Source: Alcanivorax sp. UBA4485 (GTDB lineage Bacteria > Pseudomonadota > Gammaproteobacteria > Pseudomonadales > Alcanivoracaceae). Taken from it: a stretch of 25,475 bases of DNA. The stretch lies in the NCBI GenBank assembly GCA_002389055.1, contig DGNT01000062.1:1-25475 (forward strand), given 5' to 3'. Of the stretch, positions 7,159 through 14,653 are shown in pieces (position 1 is the first letter of the stretch; each line of letters begins with the position of its first letter). The position numbers and the translations under genes are program-made. The notes beneath the pieces are model-generated. The model was not told the origin of the DNA and did not search any database. It worked only from the letters and a program-made list of their open reading frames with translations.

Positions 7159-9609
7159 ATGACTGAACCCCGATATTTTGCTCTGCCGGTGGACGCCGTG
7201 CTGCCGGAGCTGTGCCGCTGTCTGGCCGAGCAGGGCGGCGCCGTGCTGGAGGCGCCGCCCGGCGCCGGCAAGTCCACCCGCGTGCCGCTGGTGCTGCTGG
7301 ACGCGCCCTGGCGCGGCGACGGCCGTATTCTGGTGCTGGAGCCGCGCCGGGTGGCGGCGCGGGCGGTGGCCGGGTTCATGGCGCAGCAGCTCGGTGAATC
7401 TGTAGGGCAGACCGTGGGCTACCGCACCCGGCTGGACACCCGGGTGAGCGCGGCGACGCGCATTGAGGTGGTCACTGAGGGCGTGCTGACCCGCATGCTG
7501 AGTAATGACCCGGCGCTGGAGGGCTACGCGGCGGTGTTGTTCGACGAGTTCCACGAGCGTTCCCTGCAGGCGGACCTGGGCCTGGCCTTGGTCCAGGAGG
7601 TGCGCCAGGCGCTCCGTGAGGACCTGCGTCTGTTGGTGATGTCGGCGACGCTGGAGGTGGGCCCTCTGGCCGAAGGCCTGTCATTGCCCGCGGTGCGCAG
7701 TGAGGGGCGGGTGTTCCCGGTGGAGGTCAGCCATGCGCCGCCGGGGCGGGACCAGGATCCGTGGGATCACTGCGCCCGCCAAGTGGAGGCGCTGGCCGGG
7801 GAGGGCACGGTGCTGGTGTTTCTGCCCGGGGTGGGCGAGATCGAGCGTTTGCGCGAGCGGTTGTCGCTGGCGATGCCGGTGCAGGTGCTGCACGGGCGCC
7901 TGGCCGGCGACGCCCAGGCGGCGGTGCTGGCAGCGCCCGCCGGGCCCAGGGTGGTGCTGGCTACCAACGTGGCGGAGACCAGTGTCACCATTGAAGGCGT
8001 CACCGTGGTGGTGGACACCGGCCTGGAGCGGCGCCCCAGCTATGACCCGCGCCGCCACCGCAGCCGCTTGGTCACGCGCCGCATCAGCCAGGCCAACGCC
8101 GACCAGCGCGCCGGCCGCGCCGGCCGGCTGGGGCCGGGCCGCTGCGTGCGGCTGTGGGCGCGGGAAGAGGTGTTGGCCCGGCATATCGAACCGGAGATCC
8201 ACCAGACCGGGCTGGAAAGCCTGGTGCTGGATCTGGCCCGCTGGGGCTGCCGTGACCCCGATCAATTATTCTGGCTGGACCCGCCGCCGGCGGGGCCGTG
8301 GCGGGCGGCGGTGCAACGCCTGCGCGGGTTGGGCGCCCTGGACGGGCAGGACGCCATCACCGACCTGGGGCGGCGCCTCAACGATTTACCTCTGGCGCCG
8401 GAACTGGCCGCGCTGGTGGTGCGCGGCCGCGACGCGGGCCTGGCCGCCAGCGCCGCCCGGGTGGCGGTGCTGCTCAGCGAGCGGATGCCGGGCCTGGACC
8501 GGCAGGTGGATTTGGCCGAGCGGCTGCGACGCTTCTCCGCGCGACCCGGCGACTGGCCGCTGCTGCAGAGGGCGCTGTCCCGCCTGAACGGCGACCGCAA
8601 GGACGGTGCGGCACCCGATGGTGCGGCACCCGGCGGTGCGCTGGGCCCGCTGCTCGCCGACACCTTTCCCGACCGGATAGCACGCCGCCGGGACGGTGAG
8701 GAGGACCGTTACCTGCTGGCCGACGGCAGCGGCGCCCGGCTGCCGCCGGGTTCGCCCCTGGCCGGGCGCGAGTGGCTGGTGGTGCTGGACACCGACGGTC
8801 GGCCCCGCGACGCCGTGATCCGGCTGGCCTGGGCCCTGGGGCCGCCGGAGGTGCCGGCGCTGCTGGCCCGCCACGCCGAATGGCGGGACCAGGTGGCCTG
8901 GGACGACAGGCTGCAGAAGGTGCGCGCGGAGCGTCGTTATGCGGTGGGCGCGATCACGGTGGAGAGCCAGCCGTTGCCGTCGCCGTCACCGGCGCAGGTC
9001 GAGCAAGGGCTATTGGACGGCGTGCGGCAGCAGGGCCTGCGGGTGCTGCCGTGGACCGATGCCACCCGCCAGTGGCGGGCGCGGGCGGGCTGGCTGCACC
9101 GGCTCGAACCGGAACACTGGCCGGCGATGGACGACGACACCTTGCTCGCCGAGCTGGAGACCTGGTTGCTGCCGTACCTGGCCGGCCGACGCACGCTGCG
9201 CGACCTGAAAAGCCTGCCCCTGATCGAGGCGCTGAAGCTGCGGTTGGGTCCAGGGCGGGTCGGCGAACTGGCGAGAAGGCTGCCGGAGCGGGTGACCGTG
9301 GCCTCCGGGCGCGCGGTGACCATTAATTACGAAGCCGAGGGCGGGCCCCGTTTGGCGGTGAAACTGCAGGAATGCTTCGGCATGGAAAGTCTGCCGACGC
9401 TGGCCGAAGGGCGCCTGCCGCTGACCGCCGAACTGCTGACTCCGGCGGGTCGATCGGCGGCGATCACCGCCGATCTGGCCGGCTTCTGGCGCAACGGCTA
9501 CCGCGAGGTGCGCAAGGAACTGCGCGGCCGCTACCCCAAGCACCCCTGGCCGGAAGACCCGCTGGTGGCGCCGGCCACCGGCCGCACCAAGGCGCGCAGC
9601 GGCCGCTGA
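7159..9609 (+). CDS. hrpB: ATP-dependent helicase HrpB
   Basis: An 816-residue DEAH-family RNA/DNA helicase of normal HrpB length. Motif I is APPGAGKST (32-40, K38). Motif II is DEFHERS (129-135), the HrpB-type DEFH variant. Motif III is SAT (162-164). Motif VI is QRAGRAGR (316-323). After the helicase core come the helicase-associated domain and the C-terminal HrpB domain (roughly 480-816). HrpB is widespread in proteobacteria; its cellular role is poorly defined, and unlike HrpA it is not clearly linked to stalled-ribosome rescue. The ATG has only a weak upstream Shine-Dalgarno match (GATAAG region) but begins the protein at the usual place. The gene is monocistronic or leads into the thioesterase 66 bases downstream. 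Confidence 0.95.
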   Translation: MTEPRYFALPVDAVLPELCRCLAEQGGAVLEAPPGAGKSTRVPLVLLDAPWRGDGRILVLEPRRVAARAVAGFMAQQLGESVGQTVGYRTRLDTRVSAATRIEVVTEGVLTRMLSNDPALEGYAAVLFDEFHERSLQADLGLALVQEVRQALREDLRLLVMSATLEVGPLAEGLSLPAVRSEGRVFPVEVSHAPPGRDQDPWDHCARQVEALAGEGTVLVFLPGVGEIERLRERLSLAMPVQVLHGRLAGDAQAAVLAAPAGPRVVLATNVAETSVTIEGVTVVVDTGLERRPSYDPRRHRSRLVTRRISQANADQRAGRAGRLGPGRCVRLWAREEVLARHIEPEIHQTGLESLVLDLARWGCRDPDQLFWLDPPPAGPWRAAVQRLRGLGALDGQDAITDLGRRLNDLPLAPELAALVVRGRDAGLAASAARVAVLLSERMPGLDRQVDLAERLRRFSARPGDWPLLQRALSRLNGDRKDGAAPDGAAPGGALGPLLADTFPDRIARRRDGEEDRYLLADGSGARLPPGSPLAGREWLVVLDTDGRPRDAVIRLAWALGPPEVPALLARHAEWRDQVAWDDRLQKVRAERRYAVGAITVESQPLPSPSPAQVEQGLLDGVRQQGLRVLPWTDATRQWRARAGWLHRLEPEHWPAMDDDTLLAELETWLLPYLAGRRTLRDLKSLPLIEALKLRLGPGRVGELARRLPERVTVASGRAVTINYEAEGGPRLAVKLQECFGMESLPTLAEGRLPLTAELLTPAGRSAAITADLAGFWRNGYREVRKELRGRYPKHPWPEDPLVAPATGRTKARSGR

Positions 9610-9675
9610 GCGTTTCGGTCCTTTCCTTGGGCGCCCGGCTCTGCTATCAATAGCCGCTTTCGGTGGGAGCGCATT

Positions 9676-10461
9676 ATGAAATTTGATTCCATTATTGATG
9701 CCGCCGCCGGGAACCGGATGACGGTTCCCGAGGGCTGGGGGCAGGGCAGAGCTACTTTCGGCGGCCTGGTGGGCGCCATTCTGATTCGTCATATGGACGC
9801 CCACCTGGGCGACGGCGCGCCGCCGTTGCGCAGTTTTACCATCTCGTTCGTGGCGCCCATGGTGCCGGGGCCGGTGGACCTGGAAGCGACCACGTTGCGC
9901 GCCGGAAAATCGGTGACCCAGGTGCAGGTGATGGCCCGCCAGGAGGGCCAGGTGGTGGCCACCATGCTCGGCAGCCTCGGCCATGGCCGTGAGTCCAGCA
10001 TCCGCGTGCCGGGCCCGGAGGCGCCGCGCTGGAAAGCCCCGCAGGATTGCTTCAAGTTGCCCTACATGGAGGGCCGGTCGCCCACCTTTCTGCGCTTTTT
10101 CGACATGCGCATCGCCGGCGGCAATATGATCTTCTCCGGTTCCAAAGAGCCGGATTTCCACGGCTATATGCGTTTCGACGAGCCCGGCCAGACCCAGGAC
10201 GCCGCCACCCTGGCCTGTCTGGTGGATACCTGGCCCGCCGGCGTGCTGCCGATGCTCAGCAAGCCGGCGCCCGCCAGCTCGCTGACCTGGACCATGGAGC
10301 TGCTGGAAGACCCCCGTGAGCTGGCGCCGGTGGATTTCTGGCAGTACCAGGTGATCACCGACTCGTTCGCCGACGGCTACGGCCAGTGCCAGGCCACGGT
10401 ATGGGACGATCGCGGCCGGCCGGTGGCGCTGAGCCGCCAGACGGTGGTGGTGTTCGGCTGA
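9676..10461 (+). CDS. Double-hotdog acyl-CoA thioesterase family protein
   Basis: A 261-residue protein with two hotdog halves of the TesB-like thioesterase superfamily. The N-terminal half carries ATFGGLVGAILIRHM and the strand SFTISFVAPMVPGPV (about 53-67). The C-terminal half carries TLACLVDTWPAGVLPML with D184 and T185 in the position of the family's catalytic region. The expected reaction is hydrolysis of an acyl-CoA to free fatty acid and CoA in the cytosol; chain length cannot be read from the sequence. GGGAG precedes the ATG at good spacing. Its TGA overlaps the ATG of the following acyltransferase gene, so the two are translationally coupled, which suggests a shared lipid-related task. 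Confidence 0.85.
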   Translation: MKFDSIIDAAAGNRMTVPEGWGQGRATFGGLVGAILIRHMDAHLGDGAPPLRSFTISFVAPMVPGPVDLEATTLRAGKSVTQVQVMARQEGQVVATMLGSLGHGRESSIRVPGPEAPRWKAPQDCFKLPYMEGRSPTFLRFFDMRIAGGNMIFSGSKEPDFHGYMRFDEPGQTQDAATLACLVDTWPAGVLPMLSKPAPASSLTWTMELLEDPRELAPVDFWQYQVITDSFADGYGQCQATVWDDRGRPVALSRQTVVVFG

Positions 10462-11093
10462 TGAGCACGGACCCGCGGCCGCTGACCCCGGACGCCATCG
10501 GCGCGAAGGTGCCGCGCCGCGGCCACCGGTTGGTGGCGGCACTGGGGCGTGCGGTATTGCGCCTGATCGGCTGGAAGGTGGTGGGCGAGCTGCCCGACGT
10601 GCCCCGCGCGGTGATGATCGCGGCGCCGCACACCTCCAATTACGACGGTCTGGTGGGGGTCAGCGCGATCCAGGGTTTGCGCCTGGATATTCGTTTCATG
10701 GCCAAGCACACCCTGTTCCGGGGGCCGGCGGGATGGCTGTTGCGGGCGCTGGGTGGCATTCCGGTGGACCGCGCCCGCTCCGGGGGTCTGGTGGAAAACA
10801 CCAAGAAAGTCATGACCGGCGGCCAGCCGTTCTGGCTGGGTATCACACCGGAAGGCACCCGTACCGGGGCGGACCAGTGGAAAACCGGCTTCCACCGCAT
10901 CGCCGTGGACCTGGGGCTGCCGATTATCGTGGTGACCTTCTGCTACCGGCGCAAGCAGGCGCGTATTCTTGACGCCTTCTGGCCGAGCAGCGATCAGCAG
11001 GCGGACATGGAAGCCATCTACGCCATGCTCGACGACGTTCAACCGGCCCATCCAGAGCGCTTGTCCGGGCCGCTGCGCCGGCGCCGTCAGTAA
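10461..11093 (+). CDS. PlsC-like 1-acylglycerol-3-phosphate acyltransferase family protein
   Basis: A 210-residue glycerolipid acyltransferase-like protein. Motif I is the HX4D box HTSNYD (H57, D62). The motif III block is PEGTR (130-134), and IPVD plus PIIVVTF mark the usual further blocks. It lacks a clear multi-helix membrane anchor, as do many short members of this family. The probable reaction is acyl transfer from acyl-CoA or acyl-ACP to a lysophospholipid or similar acceptor at the inner membrane; the acceptor is not determined. The start ATG overlaps the thioesterase TGA (TGATG at 10459-10463); an upstream in-frame start would be buried in that gene. The gene converges on the GAF sensor gene with only nine bases between stops. 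Confidence 0.87.
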   Translation: MSTDPRPLTPDAIGAKVPRRGHRLVAALGRAVLRLIGWKVVGELPDVPRAVMIAAPHTSNYDGLVGVSAIQGLRLDIRFMAKHTLFRGPAGWLLRALGGIPVDRARSGGLVENTKKVMTGGQPFWLGITPEGTRTGADQWKTGFHRIAVDLGLPIIVVTFCYRRKQARILDAFWPSSDQQADMEAIYAMLDDVQPAHPERLSGPLRRRRQ

Positions 11094-11102
11094 CCCGCCG
11101 GT

Positions 11103-12329
11103 CTAGCCGGCTTCCTGACGGTGGCGGCGGATATAGTCCTCGCGGCCGACGGCGGCCATCAGCGCATAGGCCAGAGGCGAGCCCAGCGATTCCAGCAGCG
11201 TGCGGGTGTGGTCGTCGAACGATTCCAGCGCCGCCAGCTCGATCACGCCCAGCGCCTGGTCGCCCTGCCAGATCGGCAGGAACAGCAGTTCGCCGGGGCG
11301 CACGGCGCCGTGGGCGGTCTCCAGGTCCAGGTAGCCGGCCGGCACATTGTGGCGCACGGTGACGCCGGGGCCGCGCTCCAGCGCACCGCCGAGCAGACCC
11401 TCCACCGGCACGTCGTCGCGTTCCAGGGCCTGCTGGTTGAGGCCGCGCGCCGCTTCCTGGCGGAAGCGGTCGCCGTCCAGCCGGTAGGCGGCGCCGGCAA
11501 TGGCGTGGGTGCGGTCGAGCATGAAGGTCAGCGCCTGTTCCATCAGCACCTCCACCCTGGGGTTGCCGGCGATGTGCGCCATGAACTCGTTCAGCGTGCG
11601 TTGCCGCAGCGCTTCCCGGTCGGCGTTGTCGCGCCACTGACGCAACCGCGCCGATTCCCGCCCGAGCAGCAGATTGTTGGCGTAGGAGCCGCGTGCGCTG
11701 GCGTCGAGCATATAGCCATTGAGCGCGCACACCACCAGCGGAAAGCCGTAGAACAGCATCAGCGACACCGGGTCCACGTCCCAGCGCTGCAGCAGCGCCG
11801 CCGCCAGGGCCACCACCAGCGAGCCCAGGCACCAGAACAGGGTGCGGGTGGGCGGCAGGCGCAGAATCGAGAAGCCGATAATCAGCACGTAGATGGTTTC
11901 GAAGGCGGCCACCTGGCCGAGGAAGGTGTCGGCCAGATGCAGCGCCCCCAGCAGGGTGCCGGCCAGAGAGGTCATCAGCGCCAGGCCGATCAGCGTGGTG
12001 ACCCAGCGCTCCAGCGCCTTCACCTTCACCGCCACGAACAACAGCGCCAGGGAGATCGCGATCGGGTAGACGCCGTAGGCCATCCACAGGTCCCGGTTGT
12101 GCTCGTCCGACAGCAACGACACCGGCACCGCCACGATCAAAAACAGGCTGATCAGAATATACAGCGAGCGCTGAATCAACTTCGCGGCGCGGCGTTCGGC
12201 GTAGTCACGGTAGCGGTCTTCCAGGGAACCGGGGAAGCGCACCCAGAGCGTCTGGACCGCCTGCTTGAGATCCCGCTCCTGGCGGGCGTCCAACACTGGC
12301 GCGGACTTGGAAGTGGTGGAACTCGTCAT
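11103..12329 (-). CDS. Six-helix membrane protein with C-terminal GAF domain
   Basis: A 408-residue protein: a cytosolic N-terminus (1-50), six membrane helices (about 53-73, 81-103, 109-131, 140-158, 163-181, 189-207), a helical linker rich in charged residues (215-245) and a GAF domain (about 245-395) ending near the C-terminus. The membrane part resembles the sensory modules found in front of diguanylate cyclases and histidine kinases, but there is no GGDEF, EAL, kinase or phosphatase domain after the GAF. The ATG at 12329 follows AAGGGG; an upstream in-frame extension would run through the hairpin-rich divergent promoter. It is divergent from the acyl-CoA-binding protein gene. A sensor acting through a partner is inference; the ligand is unknown. 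Confidence 0.8.
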   Translation of the reverse strand: MTSSTTSKSAPVLDARQERDLKQAVQTLWVRFPGSLEDRYRDYAERRAAKLIQRSLYILISLFLIVAVPVSLLSDEHNRDLWMAYGVYPIAISLALLFVAVKVKALERWVTTLIGLALMTSLAGTLLGALHLADTFLGQVAAFETIYVLIIGFSILRLPPTRTLFWCLGSLVVALAAALLQRWDVDPVSLMLFYGFPLVVCALNGYMLDASARGSYANNLLLGRESARLRQWRDNADREALRQRTLNEFMAHIAGNPRVEVLMEQALTFMLDRTHAIAGAAYRLDGDRFRQEAARGLNQQALERDDVPVEGLLGGALERGPGVTVRHNVPAGYLDLETAHGAVRPGELLFLPIWQGDQALGVIELAALESFDDHTRTLLESLGSPLAYALMAAVGREDYIRRHRQEAG

Positions 12330-12469
12330 GGGGTCCCCTTTATTGTTGCGCTGTCCCGCGCTGTTGTTCAAAGTAAAACAGCGGGCCGCGTCGCCCCCCG
12401 ACGGATCGCGGCCCGTGGAGCCTTTGAGCGGCTCCCTAAGAATCAATAGCCAACTAACAGGTGAGAATA
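12330..12469. promoter_or_regulatory. Divergent control region, GAF sensor / ACBP
   Basis: The 140 bases between the two divergent starts hold three inverted repeats: CGCTGTT/AACAGCG (12359-12365 and 12377-12383, 11-base spacer, operator-like), GGGCCGCG/CGCGGCCC (12383-12390 and 12407-12414), and GGAGCC/GGCTCC (12417-12422 and 12430-12435). The last two would fold in the ACBP leader if transcription starts upstream of them. I cannot place -10 and -35 boxes with confidence. Confidence 0.4.
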
Positions 12470-12733
12470 ATGGCCGATAAAGCCCAGTTTGAACAGGCCC
12501 AGAAGGACGTTAAGACGCTGACCAAAAAGCCGGACAACGACGACCTGCTGTTCCTCTACGCCCATTACAAGCAGGGCAGTGCCGGCGACGTGTCCGGCAA
12601 GCGCCCGGGCATGCTGGATATGGTGGGCCGGGCCAAGTACGACGCCTGGGCCAAACTGAAAGGCATGAGCGCCGACGACGCCATGCAAAAATACATCGAC
12701 AAAGTCGAAGCCCTCCTCAAAAGCCACAAATAA
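12470..12733 (+). CDS. Acyl-CoA-binding protein (ACBP)
   Basis: An 87-residue four-helix ACBP, matching the eukaryotic family in length. Acyl-CoA-binding residues are present at Y30, Y33 and K34 (FLYAHYKQG), K56 (GRAKYDAW) and Y75 (KYIDKVEALL), each offset by two from the bovine ACBP numbering I recall. The protein should bind medium- to long-chain acyl-CoA in the cytosol and buffer or present it to enzymes. The ATG at 12470 has AGGTGA upstream; a GTG three codons earlier is in frame but unlikely. ACBP is unusual in bacteria though known in several proteobacterial groups. The neighbouring thioesterase and acyltransferase genes fit a local acyl-CoA theme. Confidence 0.93.
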   Translation: MADKAQFEQAQKDVKTLTKKPDNDDLLFLYAHYKQGSAGDVSGKRPGMLDMVGRAKYDAWAKLKGMSADDAMQKYIDKVEALLKSHK

Positions 12734-12739
12734 CCGCTG

Positions 12740-12783
12740 GTAGGAGCGGGCCCTGCCCGCGAAAGGGTGGCTCTGGCCACCCA
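12740..12783 (+). repeat. REP-type palindromic repeat, copy 2
   Basis: GTAGGAGCGGGCCCTGCCCG then GCGAAAG and the second stem GGGTGG..CCACCC. The terminal part seen in other copies (GGCAGAATACCAGAGAC) is missing. It lies seven bases after the ACBP stop, between convergent ACBP and EamA genes, and may serve as a transcript end. Confidence 0.75.
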
Positions 12784-12803
12784 CGCGCGGGCGGGCGCGC
12801 GGT

Positions 12804-13754
12804 TCAGGCGAGCCACTGCTTGAGCACCCGGCGCACACTGGCCCAGCGGTTCACCACCAACGACAGGAAAATCAGGAAGCAGCCGCCCACCTGCACCGCG
12901 CTCATGGTTTCGCCGAACCACAGCGCCGCGAACAGCGCCGTCCACATCGGTTCCAGCACCATGATTACCACGCCGTGGCTGTGCACCGACAGGCTCTGCG
13001 CATAGGTCTGCACGAAAAAGCGCGCGGCGGTCCCCACCGTGGCGCTGGCGATTACCCAGCCGGCCATCACCGGGGTGAAGGCGCCGAACGCGGCGGGCCA
13101 GTCTTCCAGAATCAACGATCCGGTGCCGGTCACCAGGCTGACCGTGAACAGCACCACCGTGGTCAGCGCCAGCGCCGGCACCCGGTTTCGGGTGGTCACC
13201 TGGCCGGAGGCGCCGGTCACGGTGGCGTTGTTGGCGGCGCGGGTATTGAGCGTGAAATAGAGCGCGAAAATGCAGGCCGCGGCAACGAAGAACAACTGCC
13301 CCGGCTCCGCGTGCAGGCCACCGCGCAGGGACAGCAGGGCCAGCCCGGCGGCGGCCACTGGCAGCGCCACCCAGGTGCTCGCCGGCGGCTTTTCCTTGAA
13401 CACCAGCCGCGCCATCACTGGCACCAGCACCACGCCAAGACTGGTGAGGAAGGCGCCTTCGCCCACATGGGTGCCGAAATGCAGACCCATGATCCAGAAG
13501 CTCATGGCCAGGCCGAACACCAGCCCCACCTTGACGCTGCGCCGGTACTGGTCGGCGCTCAGGCGCAGCAGCTGCCGCCAGCCCACCAGCGCCAGCACCA
13601 GCCCGGCAAGCAGAAACCGCAGCGCCATGAACAGCAGCGGCGGCATCAATAGCACCGCCTCCTTGGAGAAGATCCAGCTGACCCCGGCCAGCAGCGTCAC
13701 CGCCACCAGCAGCAGGTCGGCCTTGCCGGATCCGCCGCCGTTCTGCGTGCTCAC
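12804..13754 (-). CDS. EamA/DMT-superfamily transporter
   Basis: A 316-residue protein with about ten hydrophobic helices in two EamA repeats. The second repeat ends in the typical block MVLEPMWTALFAALWFGE (about 265-282), followed by a final helix and a basic tail (RRVLKQWLA). Such carriers export small metabolites, often amino acids or purines; the substrate is not predictable here. I set the start at a GTG (13754) that lies two bases after the stop of the CopD-like gene (TAACAGTG). An ORF continuing further upstream would overlap that gene completely. Ribosome binding looks weak, so coupling to the upstream gene is likely. Confidence 0.85.
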   Translation of the reverse strand: MSTQNGGGSGKADLLLVAVTLLAGVSWIFSKEAVLLMPPLLFMALRFLLAGLVLALVGWRQLLRLSADQYRRSVKVGLVFGLAMSFWIMGLHFGTHVGEGAFLTSLGVVLVPVMARLVFKEKPPASTWVALPVAAAGLALLSLRGGLHAEPGQLFFVAAACIFALYFTLNTRAANNATVTGASGQVTTRNRVPALALTTVVLFTVSLVTGTGSLILEDWPAAFGAFTPVMAGWVIASATVGTAARFFVQTYAQSLSVHSHGVVIMVLEPMWTALFAALWFGETMSAVQVGGCFLIFLSLVVNRWASVRRVLKQWLA

Positions 13755-13756
13755 TG

Positions 13757-14224
13757 TTAGAGGTACCGCCCGGCGGACGCGACCACCACCACGATCAGGC
13801 CGAGAATCAGATTGATGCCCACCAGCTTGCGGATCTGGCCGACGCGGCGCGCGCCCTCGCTGGTGTCGTTGTCGGCCACGGCCTGCTTGAGGCGGCGGAA
13901 CGGCGCGAAGTAAACATGGGCGAACAGTAGCATCATCAGGATACCCAGGCCGATCATGGCGTGGATGTGCCATTCCACGTTGGCCATGCCCTTGTAGACG
14001 CCGAACACCATGCCAAAGCCGGTGGCGAGCAGCAGCACCACCGCCGCCCACACCCAGCGGAAGAACCGTTCCAGGGTGGCCGCCCACAGCGCCGGACGCT
14101 GGGCGGGATCAATCACCTGAACCACCGCCGGGCGCATGGCCAGGTAGGCGTAGAACATGCCGCCCACCCAGAGGACGGCGGCGAGCAAATGCAGGGCGAG
14201 AGGAAGGGCCATAGCGATAACCAT
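13757..14224 (-). CDS. CopD-like four-helix membrane protein
   Basis: A 155-residue inner-membrane protein with four helices (about 5-27, 56-76, 88-107, 133-152), resembling the small CopD-family/DUF2269-type proteins. Histidines H12, H86/H88 and H103 lie in or next to helices and could bind haem or copper, but this is inference. The ATG at 14224 has GGAG six bases upstream; the reading frame stays open upstream only because it runs into the repeat region. It is the first gene of a two-gene unit with the EamA transporter. Confidence 0.75.
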   Translation of the reverse strand: MVIAMALPLALHLLAAVLWVGGMFYAYLAMRPAVVQVIDPAQRPALWAATLERFFRWVWAAVVLLLATGFGMVFGVYKGMANVEWHIHAMIGLGILMMLLFAHVYFAPFRRLKQAVADNDTSEGARRVGQIRKLVGINLILGLIVVVVASAGRYL

Positions 14225-14304
14225 GAAGGGCTCCGTGGTCGGGGGAATTCGGGGGTGCGTAGTGTAGCAGAGCGGTGGTCCGCCGGCAGGCGGTGCTGTG
14301 ACTC

Positions 14305-14515
14305 CGTAGCCCGGTTCGGTCTCGGTGCCCGTGTCCAGGACCCGCCGTGAATACGTCCCTGTAGGCTTGTGTTCGGCTCCCTGCCTCACACAGTCCTGGA
14401 CACGGGCACCGAGACCGAACCTCCCTTGGGAGCAAGCGGCCGAGGTGCGTAGTAAGGTTCGGGGGCGTCGATAACCCGGGCCTAACACAGACACGCGTCC
14501 CGGCTGGAGAAAGCT
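14305..14515. repeat. Large-hairpin repeat element, copy A
   Basis: Two 29-base arms (14313-14341 and 14393-14421) are perfect inverted repeats, beginning GGTTCGGTCTCGGTGCCC on the left. They enclose a 51-base loop containing GTGAATACGTCCCTGTA (14347-14363) and GGCTCCCTG. The right flank carries CCTCCCTTGGGAGCAAGC (14420-14437), a diverged AAGGTTCGG module and GGGCCTAACACAGAC (14478-14492); these recur in the element near the right end of the window. It occupies most of the gene-free gap 14225-14653, downstream of nothing and between the CopD-like and decarboxylase promoters. Short ORFs here are products of the repeat. Confidence 0.85.
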
Positions 14516-14582
14516 GTCCTGCCAAGAAAAAAAGGCCGTGAGGTATCTCCCCAAATGGTGAGCGAATTGCTACCTTGGGCGC

Positions 14583-14653
14583 CCGTTGCCTTCGCAACGG
14601 TCCCGGTGCCCCGTCGGCCCGGGCGGGTGCTGAATACCGGGAAGAGGACCCCC
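14583..14653 (+). promoter_or_regulatory. Structured leader of the decarboxylase gene
   Basis: Two consecutive hairpins lie just before the decarboxylase ATG. CCGTTGC/GCAACGG closes a CTTC tetraloop (14583-14600). Then TCCCGGT (14601-14607) pairs with ACCGGGA (14636-14642), whose last base touches the AGAGG Shine-Dalgarno sequence (14643-14647). Such placement could control translation or RNA stability. No -10/-35 pair is convincing. Confidence 0.45.

Noticed and set aside
9010..10542. Minus-strand open frame of 510 codons opposite hrpB and the thioesterase
   Set aside because: It spans two well-supported genes and their intergenic gap, has no recognisable domain and has shadow-type composition.
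11121..12449. Plus-strand open frame of 442 codons opposite the GAF sensor gene
   Set aside because: The sense-strand protein has six helices and a GAF domain; the antisense product is a Gln/His/Arg-rich string with no domain.
14313..14421. Integron attC site or transposon end
   Set aside because: The arms are perfect inverted repeats without the R'/R'' boxes of attC, and there is no integrase or transposase gene in the window.
14225..14554. Upstream extension of the CopD-like gene through the repeat
   Set aside because: The extension translates the hairpin repeat, and the ATG at 14224 has a good Shine-Dalgarno sequence and begins the first membrane helix.
14555..14653. N-terminal extension of the decarboxylase
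   Set aside because: It is in frame but would run through two leader hairpins and add a tail absent from Pseudomonas relatives.
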